Positions 36,063-45,899 of a DNA stretch of 64,000 nt are shown in pieces. Every line of letters begins with the position of its first letter. The stretch's first letter is position 1. The stretch is from contig JADNRY010000220.1 of assembly GCA_015501585.1 (NCBI GenBank), positions 37,509 to 101,508 of the forward strand. The letters run 5' to 3'. The notes beneath the pieces are model-generated. The model searched no databases, was not told the origin of the DNA, and worked only from the letters and a program-made list of their open reading frames with translations. A program made the translations under genes and the position numbers. The DNA comes from Rhodocollybia butyracea (Eukaryota > Basidiomycota > Agaricomycetes > Agaricales > Omphalotaceae).

Positions 36063-36578
36063 GTAATCAGGCGGCCTCCGTGACCATGCTAATACTGCCT
36101 GTCGAAGCACCGGGCCTTGAAGCTTGAAGAGTTGATTGCTTGCCATTTGCCTGCCTTGGTTGTGCCTTGGTGATATGGGTAATAGTTGTCAAGTTTGTGG
36201 CCATGGAGGCCAAGGCACTTCGTATGTGGCAGTACTCTTGTAAGCTTGCTTGTAAGTATCAATACATTCAATTAGGACAAGACTAAACTTTTGCGGATAT
36301 TACAGCTTCTTTGAAAGCTTGAGTATATGCGCGTTAACAGAAGAAAGTCTTGACGCGTCTTGTCTCCCCGTCGACTTCGGCAGCGAGCTTAATTTAGACG
36401 CGTCAGAGTGGCGCAATCCCGGTTATTGGCCGGGCCGCTGGGCCGTTTTGAATTGCTATAGCAGTGGCTTTTCTTTTCCTTCGCGACAGCTCCTCGCCGA
36501 ATCGCCTTGTGTCATCAGATTCAAAGAACCCTAATAAGTAAAAGGTGTACAACTTGATCTTCCTTTGCTCTCTCCACC
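36063..36578. promoter_or_regulatory. Upstream region of heme oxygenase gene
   Basis: This region holds no convincing gene. The frame at 36319-36534 lacks a domain. The 3' part should be the promoter and 5' UTR of the heme oxygenase gene. Confidence 0.35.
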
Positions 36579-37711
36579 ATGTCTCTCGACGGCCTTGACT
36601 TAACGCAGCCCTTGTCTGCTATTTTGCGTGAAAGCACCAAAGCAGCACACGACAAGATTCAGCATTCTTCTGGCGCCGCAAAGTTGCTCAGTGGTGAATT
36701 GTCAAAGGTGACTTACTTGCTTTCTTTTCAATCATTTCGTACTAACCAACATTCTAGGAATCATATGTTCACTTTCTAATGATGCTACACCACATCTACT
36801 CTGCTCTCGAAGAAAGCCTTGATCTGCACAGCACTCACCCAATGATTGAACCGGTATATAATCCGACCCTCCTCCGTCGTGCCCCAGCCCTAAGCGCCGA
36901 TATTGCCACACTCCTCGGAGTCTCCGAGTCGAGCTGGGATTCTCATCCCATACACTTGTCTCTCCTTGCGAGCCCGTCGAAAGGTATGACGGCGTATGTG
37001 GACAGAATCCTCTCGATATCAAACTCAGGAGACCCAACGCCCCTTGTTGCGCATGCATACGTCAGATACCTAGGTGATTTAAGTGGCGGGCAGAATATTC
37101 GTCATATACTGGCCAAAGCTTATGGGCTAAAGGAGACTGATGCTGTAGGGGCTGGTGACGGATTGGAGTTTTATAGATTCAAAGAATTGGGTTCGGCTTC
37201 GGGAGTCAAGATAGCTTCGATAGGAGAGATGAAGAGGATCAAGGATTGGTTCAGGAGAGGTATGGATGAAGGTGCAGGTGATGATGTCCAGGTTAAAGGT
37301 ATGCCGAACACTCCATATCCATTCTGTAGTCTAACGTTCTGGTGCGCAGCTGCAATCGCACAAGAAGCTAGTGCAGTGTTCTTTTATAACGGGGATTTGT
37401 TTAATGCGATTATCCTCGACTCGCCTATCACTGCTCTCTCATCCAACTCCACGCACAAGAAAGCCGAGTCAATCGATAGTACCAATGCTTATAATGGGTT
37501 TGCAGTATCAGTATTGACGGTGGTTACAGCCGGTAAGTAATTCTTTTCACCCTTACTCTTCCCCTAGCCAACTAATAAATGCTCATCGCCAGTCTCTCTC
37601 GCCCACTTCTTTGTCGTACTCGGTGGCTACTCTGGTCCACGAGGTTATGCCAAGTTAGGCGCTGCCGCTGAACAGTGGTTGAGCGGACTTTGGGGTACTG
37701 CTGTGCATTGA
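36579..37711 (+). CDS. HMX1: Heme oxygenase with C-terminal membrane anchor
   Basis: The enzyme cleaves heme to biliverdin, CO and ferrous iron, probably at the ER membrane for iron recovery. Four exons (36579-36707, 36758-37298, 37350-37532, 37593-37711) give 323 residues. The N-terminus MSLDGLDLTQPLSAILRE is followed by TKAAHDKIQ, with the likely proximal heme histidine. The family signature YLGDLSGGQN lies near 37072-37100. The C-terminal exon pair encodes a hydrophobic segment (VSVLTVVTAVSLAHFFVVLGG) followed by a short polar tail ending WGTAVH, consistent with a tail anchor. All three introns are 50-60 bp. The terminal intron (37533-37592, phase 1) matches an intron in the small gene at 42592-42957. 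The symbol follows the yeast orthologue and is given by family only. Confidence 0.93.
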
Positions 37712-38789
37712 TCCACCACGCCCTGCGTTTGAACCTAGACTTTTGCTCCTGCTTTGTGCTTTGTTCAGCTCGTTATCCCGATCGATCGTTTATGAACATC
37801 AAGTCTTTATAACTGTTAACGTTTAATATTCGACATGTGCTTTTTGTTACTACAGTATTCGTGCTTTCCTTTCCAAGTTAATCGTACATACATATGTGCA
37901 CAGCCTAGACCTCACTGTATTACAATTCATTCGCTCAATTGATGCATATGTTGAACACTGGTACGCCAGGAAAACTCCCTGGCAGAATCTTAACTACTCA
38001 TACTTGAAAGTCTCTGGCATGTATATCGGTTTATAGTACACGGGCATGCCATGGCTGGGTCAACTGGGTTGGACTCCCAGCCAAAGGGTCTTCAAGTGTT
38101 GTGTGTGATTTCTATTTTGACTTCAACATACTTCCCCACTCTAAGTTGACCTGGAACAATTTGAGTGGTGAAAACTCGATCTCTACTTGGCAGGAGGGCC
38201 GAGAGAAGTGAGTGAATGTCTCGAAACTTAGTTCTGAAGTCGTGAGTGGTATACCAGATTGGTTATTCTACCTTCAGGACTAACCCCTGTTGCCTTGATA
38301 ATCAATGCTTACAGATTTATCAGTTGTGGTGGAGGGACAATAGTCGGAGTGGTAGGGAAGGCTGAGTCAACACGACAGGCTAGCGGTAGAACCCCGTCGA
38401 ACATTGAAAAGAGTGGATGCGCCACTCCATAGTCCAATTGGGAATGAGGCAAGCGGAGGCCGAGAGACAAAATATTTCACCGAAGTTGCAAGCATAACAC
38501 AAGCCTCTTATGTATGTACACGTTGAATGTTTGATTTTTGTGATCAGGATCGCGTGAACTGGCAGACAGTTTGAACGTACTGTCTTTCTGACCTGCGGAA
38601 ATTTCGTTGCTAAAATCTGAACAGTCATAACAAGATCTAGAGATACAGCTGAGCGTCGTGTACATATAGTTACAAGGGTGATGGAATCGAACAAGTTAAA
38701 CCAAAAAAAGAACAATTCGTTATAACTGAAATTGCACGCTTGGAAAGAAAGTCGAAAAAGTGTGGCAATCCCATAGTACCGGGTACTCG
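37712..38789. other. 1.1-kb intergenic region
   Basis: The left part is the heme oxygenase 3' end and the right part the 3' flank of the small minus-strand gene. Frames at 38380-38793 show no domain. No RNA gene or repeat recognised. Confidence 0.35.
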
Positions 38790-39433
38790 TCAAGGACTCT
38801 CAGCAGCAAAACTGCCCTATTCAAGCAGTCAATCAATCAGGTCGGAAGACTATAACATTGGCATACCTGAGTTAAATGCAGTCCAATGGCCCCAGTGGGC
38901 GTTGAAGGGCTTGAGATGGTCCGTTTTCTGGGTCTGTTTGGACCAGGAACTTCAAGAGACAGGATGTGCATGGGAGGAGGACAGCTCGGAGGAGGGACAA
39001 ACGTGTCTCGAGCTTGTTCCATGGTGAAGTCGGTGGAGTGGCCCGAGCTCATCTTTATGCGCGGTGCTCCCCCCGAGTCCGGTTTTCCCATCAATACGCC
39101 GCCAGAAACGACACGCCAGGTAACAGGAAATAAGCCTTTCTGTCTTTCCGCTTCGATTTTGGTGAGGGGCTTTGGTGGAAGAACAGGGTGGAGGGTGGAG
39201 GTAACAACAGAGGAGGCAGGAAGAGGGTCAGAAGCAAAAGAGGTGGATGTTACAACCTCTTGTTCTAAACTCTTGACGACAGTGGCAGCTGTACTGGTCG
39301 TACTCTTCCTGGTCTTCGTTTTTCTTGAGTCCCGTGTGCCCTTACCAGTATACATGCTGGCGGGCGGAATGAACGCGCATGGTGGGTCGGAGTGAATGCT
39401 GTCAGAATTTATTTTGTTAATTGCGAGTGGCAT
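38790..39433 (-). CDS. Hypothetical Ser/Thr/Pro-rich protein
   Basis: One long exon (38877-39433) and a 27-nt terminal exon (38790-38816) joined by a 60-bp intron encode up to about 195 residues ending QGSFAAESP. The more likely start is the internal ATG at 39355 (MYTGKGTRDSRKTKTRK). The protein is low in complexity, rich in Ser, Thr and Pro, with a basic N-terminus and a segment KGLFPVTWRVVSGGVLMGKP that looks better ordered. I do not recognise the family. The long open frame, splice sites and codon use support a real gene, but an antisense frame of similar length (38886-39395) weakens the case. Confidence 0.5.
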
Positions 39434-39675
39434 GATACCAAAATCTACTTACAATGTGCACTCGTTTCCCCTCTGACAGTATCTCATCGGGGGGTTGTAG
39501 AACTTGCATTGTACAGCTGCCGGAGTAAAGAACTTGATCAGCTCAAGATCACCTCGGAGGTTAAGGAATATTCAAGAGATGGGAAAACGCACTCTTGTAT
39601 TTAGCCTCTTTATTGATCATCTTGGTTTCATTGAAGACGTCAAGCTGCTGTGGTTGGGTTCTCAATTCAGACATG

Positions 39676-40687
39676 TTATCTGCTGAGGTCGGGGACTATA
39701 CGCACGCTACTATTATGACTTTGATGGTTTCCTCTGCCCAGATCATCCTCATAGCCAAACTGCGGAACGAACGACTCATAGTGGTTCGGGGCATTATGCA
39801 TATCCGCTGTCGAAGAGTCTCCCTCTACCACTTGAACCGCATGAGAAGGCTCGACTAGACCAATCTCATCTTCACGAGAATCTCCGAACGATATCGGTGT
39901 AGCTAAAGATACCAAAGAACTCGACCCACTGGACTGGGAATCCACCGAATTATTCCGTGAGAGGTCAGAATCATCCGACTGGGTGTGGTGGTGGTGATTA
40001 GACCGTGAGTGTAGATCAGAATACTCGTTTGGTGAGTATTGTGGATAATATTCGTACGGGGCCCAGAAAGCGGCCGGATGATATCCAGCTTGGCCATAAT
40101 GTGGTACATGGGGGTACGCAGGGGACCTGGGCATATCTACGAATGTAGGCATCAGTTTGTATCTCGAAACGCAATCCCGAGTGTATAGCAGAGGGAAAAA
40201 ATGCATACATGGTATTAGCGTGGGCGCATATTCTCCTTCAGTGGAGTTTATCCACTGGGGTTCGGCTACGGCTCGAGATCAACCAATCAGTTGAGACCTG
40301 AACAAGACGCTGATTTGTTACTCACCTTCCAACGGAAGATAATTTGAAACCGAATCCGAATCATGTCTAAACCGACAGTTACTACCATTCCTACAGCATC
40401 CAGTCTCATAAAATCGACACAGCTTGGCACTAGGGTGTATATATGCATGGGGCTCTGAATCCGTTAATTGCATAGTCAAGGACTCAGAGAAGATGTGTGC
40501 GAAGTCACACTGCACTGGGGAGAGAGGGCAGGTACCTATTTGGAAGTACTTGCATGGTTTTGCTGCAGATTCGAAAAGACAAAAGATAAAAGACAAAAGA
40601 CAACGTTAACGACAAGTGGTAAATTTGGAATGATAAAACTGGAAAGGGTTACTTACTATGTCGTTTTCGCTCGTCTTTCCTTATCAT
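39676..40687 (-). CDS. CCCH zinc-finger protein (two fingers)
   Basis: Two C-x7-C-x5/6-C-x3-H fingers, CKYFQIGTCPLSPVQCDFAH and CRFYETGCCRNGSNCRFRH, lie within 80 residues of the N-terminus and imply RNA binding. The first exon reads MIRKDERKRH from 40687; its intron ends in a CAG before KPCKYF. Further exons read EGEYAPTLIP and then MPRSPAYPHVPHYGQAGY. The C-terminal half is low in complexity: HHHHTQSDDSDLSRNNS, then Ser-rich and acidic stretches, ending RIVPDLSR at 39676. About 230 residues in total. Likely a post-transcriptional regulator; specific targets cannot be named. Confidence 0.8.
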
Positions 40688-42591
40688 AGCTAGGAGAAAT
40701 GGAACCTAGGTGTGCGGTGGTGTGTAGTAGGAAGGAGGGTAAATGAAACCCGGCAAGTAAACGGACGTCGGGGAGCAATAGAATCAGAACTAAAAAGTCT
40801 TTATATCTTTTTCTAGATCTTTCTTTTCGAAATTGGAAAAGCCGGGATCTGGAACCGCAGATGCATACAGCCCTTTATGAATCAGAGACAAGAGACTCAA
40901 AAATGACACCTTACCTTAAAACCTTGTCACTTAGCTCGATTGGGATAGGGCGTATGATAAGAATTCAAGAGTTCGAGGGGGTTCCAGGGTTATTGTTGAA
41001 TTTGAAGGTGTGGGACTACTTAGGTTTTTAACAATAGCACTTCGTCTTCCTGATAAAATGCACTGGAGTATTGAGTACTATTCAGCGAGTTTCAAAAAGA
41101 AAACGTGTTGGTGAGCCCTCCAGAAGATAAAACAAACTAAAGTTTTTCCGCACGAGGTTTGAATTTGGGCGACTTTTGTTTTCTCAGAAACTTGAACGCG
41201 TATGCACCTTTTCAATCCCCGTGTTCATATACCAAGTAAAAGTGGCGCAGACGTTCAAGCGTGATTTTGGGCTGTATTAAAAGACAATAACAGCTGATTT
41301 CCCTACCCCGAAAATGCCTCGATCCTACTTATTCTTCTTTATGATGCCAATGTATCTTGTTTATTGTTTCGCCCACGGACTCTATAAGTGTATGGAACAG
41401 GCAATCTAGAGGATTCCACTCTCAGTCGGTTTATTGTCTTTCGGATAGCCGACGCCAAGTCCAATCTGAACTTCTCGGCATGAATGGGAAGTAGTAGTCT
41501 AGTCGAGGAGCGATCCGGTTACCGAAAGGCGTTTCGGAGAAAGAGGATTTCATCGACATGAGGCGATACACATCGATGGGGAGGTCTAGCTGTAACTTTG
41601 GCCGACCCATGCATCCGCGGTGCCAGGACGCTACAGCTCGCCATCCCATTCTGAAAGCGATATTTACATTTATCACAGCAACTCCGAAAAAAAAACAAAA
41701 AGACGGTTTAACACTCTTCGGAAGATGCGAGTTGTGGGCTTATTGTGTATGTTGGTAATGATGGAGTAGATTTTGACAGAAAAGACAGGCCATAGTTGAG
41801 ATTACTAGTGCTGCCCAGTACTATACATATGCGAAAAAGACCGGCCGAAAAGAGTGCAACTAACCTGTACGTGCACGACTAGCCACGCTGCAGCATTTTC
41901 TCGGTATCATTACCGAGGGCCAGGTCGAGACAGCGTTCCCAGAGTGAGCGAGCTACGTGATTCCACGGCAATATAAGTCGATGCTTTCCATGACTACATA
42001 CCATAGCATGCCGAGATGATGTGCTATTCCAAGCAGCTGGTGGAGTCTTGGGATTTCTAATGGCATGAGACTCAGACATGAACATATCTGAGGTCTCATG
42101 GTATGGCCGACAGCAGCCAGAAAGGCCAGTAATTCATCGTCGAATCCGAATCTATGGACTCGAGCTTTTTCTTCCCTTTGTCGCAATGGGCCTGATAGCT
42201 GTGCAGTGAGAAGATAACAGAAATCACTAAACATGCTTATCTTATCGCAGCCCTTCAGCGTTCTATATAATTCATCGTCAAGAGTGACTATTCGTTGTGC
42301 ACTTCGAGGTGCACGGAAAAGAAATTCGGCAACGCATGCAAGTGAACTCGAAGAAGGAAGAGAACTTTCTTGCCGTGAAATATGCTAGTGCTTTGGCTCG
42401 ACGCTCTAAGATTTTGACTGGCGACCATCTTCTCACTCGTCATCAGCAAATCTGGAGCACCGTAGTCAGGAGTCAGATTCGTAGAATTCTGTCGAGAAAG
42501 ATACCAAGTAATTTACATGGATGAAAAGAGGCCGCCAGCAAGCCGCAGCAGAAATCATAGGAATAGGAATAAGATACGACGTGCCAGCCAA
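40688..42591. other. 1.9-kb region without a supported gene
   Basis: The left part is the probable promoter of the CCCH gene. Frames at 41431-41758 overlap on both strands and look random. A 93-residue minus-strand frame at 41953-42234 (MFSDFCYLLTAQL...) and a 75-residue plus frame at 42297-42524 have no recognisable domain or supporting splice structure. They could be short genes or remnants. Confidence 0.35.
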
Positions 42592-42957
42592 TCATGCTAA
42601 TCCCAACGTCTTCGCGAGCCATTCCTGGACCATAACAAGCTTATCCCAACCCTTTTGACCTGTAAATCCGCCTAAGGTAAGAGCTAGATGCGCTATGGAG
42701 CCTGTGATACACAGAAAGAATTAGGGACAGGAAATGGGCCGATGTATATTAAAGCTTACCAGCAAGAATTACAGCAGCGACTGAAGCTACTGAATAACCA
42801 GAAGACTGTTCCGAGCTATTTTGCTCAATAATAATAGGATATTCTATTGTCTCTCCTTCAGCGACTGCTGGAGCTGCATATTATTGTTAGCAAATAATCC
42901 AATGCCAAGAAACAAGGACGTACACCGAATCTCTTCAATTTTCGAATCACTACTCAT
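42592..42957 (-). CDS. 85-residue membrane protein resembling the heme oxygenase C-terminal tail
   Basis: Three exons (42924-42957, 42760-42873, 42592-42701) encode 85 residues, a frame too fragmented to be seen as a single open reading frame. The N-terminus MSSDSKIEEIR and an acidic middle lead to one hydrophobic segment and a polar tail. The tail reads SIAHLALTLGGFTGQKGW, against SLAHFFVVLGGYSGPRGY in the heme oxygenase gene 5 kb away; downstream KL and E-WL positions also agree. The last intron (42702-42759) is phase 1 and falls at the same point: Ala codon, then a G split from the next exon. Both terminal introns are phase 1 in both genes. This indicates shared ancestry of the last exons. 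Function unknown; it may be a membrane-anchored partner of heme oxygenase or an independent tail-anchored protein. Confidence 0.75.
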
Positions 42958-43177
42958 TGTCCCAAGAAATTATTATTGCAATAAAGTGATAGTCCTGTAT
43001 CAAGTTGAATTTTGAGGCATATACGTAGAGAAAGCAAGAAAGCTGAGTGTAAGTTCGTGACAACGCGTCAATTTTTCCCATCCCTTCAACCCTTGGTCTC
43101 CGACCACCAACAGAGGTAATTACTTAAAGTTATCATCTTCATACACTAATATCTCATTAGGCCCATCCATAGCAGAA

Positions 43178-43477
43178 ATGCGGTCCTCACTAATACACCG
43201 AGTTCAAATCATCTCTCGCAGTTCTCTTCCCCCCAAAACTAAATTCATCCCTCCATTACCCGTCATAGCAAAAGCTGCAGCTGAAAACCCAAAGCCGAGT
43301 GTTGTCGATATTTTGATGAAGCGGAAGGAGCAGGAAGAAACAGCTTCGAGTTCGACTTCTACTGTTGGTAATTGGCCACCGAATCTACGAATCGAGCCAG
43401 TGATCAAGAAGGCAGACTTGAAAAATGTCAGGGAGGAATTTCGGCCGCGGTTGAAGAGGTTGATGAAGGAGGCTTGA
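43178..43477 (+). CDS. Small putative mitochondrial protein
   Basis: A single-exon frame of 99 residues starts MRSSLIHRVQIISRSSLPPK at the ATG at 43178. The first 25 residues are basic and free of acids, as in mitochondrial presequences. The C-terminal third is strongly charged: LRIEPVIKKADLKNVREEF and PRLKRLMKEA. I do not recognise the family. It lies head-to-head with the small membrane gene ending at 42957, 220 bp apart, so the two may share a promoter. Confidence 0.6.
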   Translation: MRSSLIHRVQIISRSSLPPKTKFIPPLPVIAKAAAENPKPSVVDILMKRKEQEETASSSTSTVGNWPPNLRIEPVIKKADLKNVREEFRPRLKRLMKEA

Positions 43478-43822
43478 GGTGTGTGGACTTTTGACTGCTT
43501 TCTCGAAGGAATGCTCACTACATATTTGTAGGAAACACGATCGGTTGGCCGGGTTCTTTATCTGGACGTCAAATATCCTTGTTCGACGTGCTCACCCAAA
43601 AACGGAAGAGCAGTAATAGTTGAGATGGGGGAATACTACATAACTAATGCTCGATGAATATAATATACTAACAAAACTCAGTAACCAATATCCTACAACC
43701 CATCAAGTTCGTGAAATAGTGAAAAGCGTCGCAAAGCATGAATGACGTTCAAAGAATGGCAGAAAATAACCAGGGTTCAGGTTCAAGCCCAGGCCTGAAG
43801 GAGATGGAGCGTTTACAAGATG

Positions 43823-45394
43823 TTATGGATCTTGTAAGGTGGAAAGCAGTGGTGTCGTCTCTGTAACATCATCAGGTGAGGTGGCGGCGGGTTCAACGAA
43901 GGGTGTATCTTGCGTTTCGGTAAATCCCGACGCTGACGTTTGAGGAACTTGTGTGACATCTCCCTTGCAGACAGGACACTGAACATCAAGGTCAGTAATC
44001 AAAAGTTCGGAACCATGTTTTGTTCAAAACTCACCAATTTCTTCCTCTGGATCAACCACTGGTCGACTTCGTGCATATGAAAGAGATGGTGACACGGTAA
44101 GACGCGTACTTTGTCGCCCTTCTCGAACTCGGAGAGGCATATCGCACATTCCATCTGACAGTAGATTAAGTTAAGATAAATGGATAAAACTCGAGATAGA
44201 TACGCATACCTGAGACTCGAACCAAGGCTGGTTCTGAGGTGTTGATGGCCCAGATTCCTCCTCAATAATATTAACATTGGCAGTCGAAGATGGTTGCTGC
44301 TGCTGATCTCTCTCGAGATCAACATTAAACGGGTCCACAGGTGTATTCGCATCTTCAGAACCTTCGTGCTTTTCCCATCCAGAACCCGTCCAGACCCTCC
44401 ATGGCAAACTATGCACGAATTCTTCAGGAGCGCGATCCCTTTGGGCAGCTCTTGCAGCCCGTACGCGGTGGACAAGGAGAGTGACGAAAGTAAGAATGGA
44501 GGGGAGCAATAAGACGATGATGAATGTGACAATCGGGCTGATATGAGAGATTAAGCAGACGAAGAACGGATAAAGGTCACACGACACTCACGAATACCAG
44601 TCCCATGCAGAGTATTCAGCTGTGATAAGTAGCGACAGCGTACGTAGACCAGCATGAGAAGTATTGGAAGTAGAAATCAATCGATAAAGTTCTGCGTAGT
44701 CGGAATATTTGATGAATGTAGCGGCGATCTGGACGTCAGAGGCATCTTCTACATGGAAATTCATTCAGTACAAGGAAAGAGCAAATAATTTATACTCGCC
44801 TGGGCTGTACATGTTCACCAATGTATCGGGATATCCTGACACTTCTGGGTTATCTCCACCAACTACAACTGCTCGAGCTCCCAATCTCTGCGCTTCCCGC
44901 ACTTTGTTGACAAATTCACATTTTCCTCGTTGAACCAATGCAATCCAGGGTTCTGAAGGATCCGGAGAGTTTGGCCCATCGAAACAGAGTGTTGGACATC
45001 CGACATTTGGAGAAGGTTTGAATGAGGAGCTTGGTATACAGGGCTTTGTGAATGAATTTAATGGAAGAACATAACCAAGTATTGGACTACTGATTTCAGA
45101 GCCAAATGCCGCTGCAAAGAGAAAGTATTAGTGTTAAACTTTTCAGGTGTTTCATTAGAACTCACCTGGCCTTGATGAAAATGACACAACAGGAGACCGA
45201 TCCACAACCGTAACCGTACTATCAGCTCCCCAAGCCCATCCAAGCCAGCCACTCTCAGATTTCATACTATGAAACAATGAGGACATTTTCGGACCAACAC
45301 CAATTGGAAAGGTATGAACTTCTGGCAACAGACTCAGCACGATAAACGTTGCGGTACTGAGCTGGAAAAGTCGGAATCCTGCTCCTGGAGCCAT
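43823..45394 (-). CDS. PA-TM-RING ubiquitin ligase
   Basis: Members are endomembrane E3 ligases with a luminal PA domain and a cytosolic RING. The start [17 protein letters not shown] at 45394 is a signal peptide. The PA-like luminal region includes [19 protein letters not shown] and [14 protein letters not shown], near 44890-44960. A transmembrane helix follows ([20 protein letters not shown], near 44490-44545). The RING-H2 domain reads [19 protein letters not shown], then [14 protein letters not shown], and after an intron CPVCKGDV, near 43970-44155. The tail ends [10 protein letters not shown] at 43823. About seven exons, no frameshift seen. Close to the RNF13/RNF167 and yeast Tul1-like organisation in general design; substrate unknown. 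Confidence 0.9.
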
Positions 45395-45854
45395 GGCTCG
45401 ATATGGAGAGCAAGGCTTTGGTGTTGCGATGAACTAGAAGTGGCTGAAAGAGATGGGACAACAGTGGAATCAGAACAGAAAAGGTTTATAGTCGAAAATG
45501 GTCCAGCGGCTAAAATGTCTCCATTACTTGGCATGATGTAAGCCCGCCTACTTCCAAATTCGGCCCGAATCTAGAAACCGAGGCCGAGGCCTTTCCAGTC
45601 ATTGGCTGGACTAAAATGTACCATCCAGTGGGCTTTGTTCGCTCCGCTCCACAGTGTCACAGCTGCGTTGGAAGGAAGGAAGGAAAAACCGGCGCGGTCC
45701 CATTGAGGAACAGCCGGGGCCCGCGCAACACACACTGCGCCAAATGTGTGCCGCGGATGCACGCAGCCAACCCTGCTGTGGCAGGGTGAACTCAATCACC
45801 CCAGCGCACAGGGCCAGCAGCGCACACGAGTATCGTACAGTGACGCGCACATTT
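45395..45854. other. Region between RING ligase gene and LINE
   Basis: This holds the RING gene promoter and possibly part of the LINE 3' UTR. It is GC-richer than its surroundings around 45640-45830. Overlapping frames on both strands (45571-45959) have no domain. Confidence 0.35.
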
Positions 45855-45899
45855 TTAGTTTTCGAGAGAAATACAATTCACTTTAATTATGCCAATGAA

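Noticed and set aside
38886..39395. 169-residue plus-strand frame
   Set aside because: It is antisense to the minus-strand frame at 38790-39433, which has better splice sites and a more natural N-terminus; neither is certain.
43204..43518. 104-residue minus-strand frame
   Set aside because: Shadow of the 99-residue plus-strand gene, which has a proper ATG and mitochondrial-type N-terminus.
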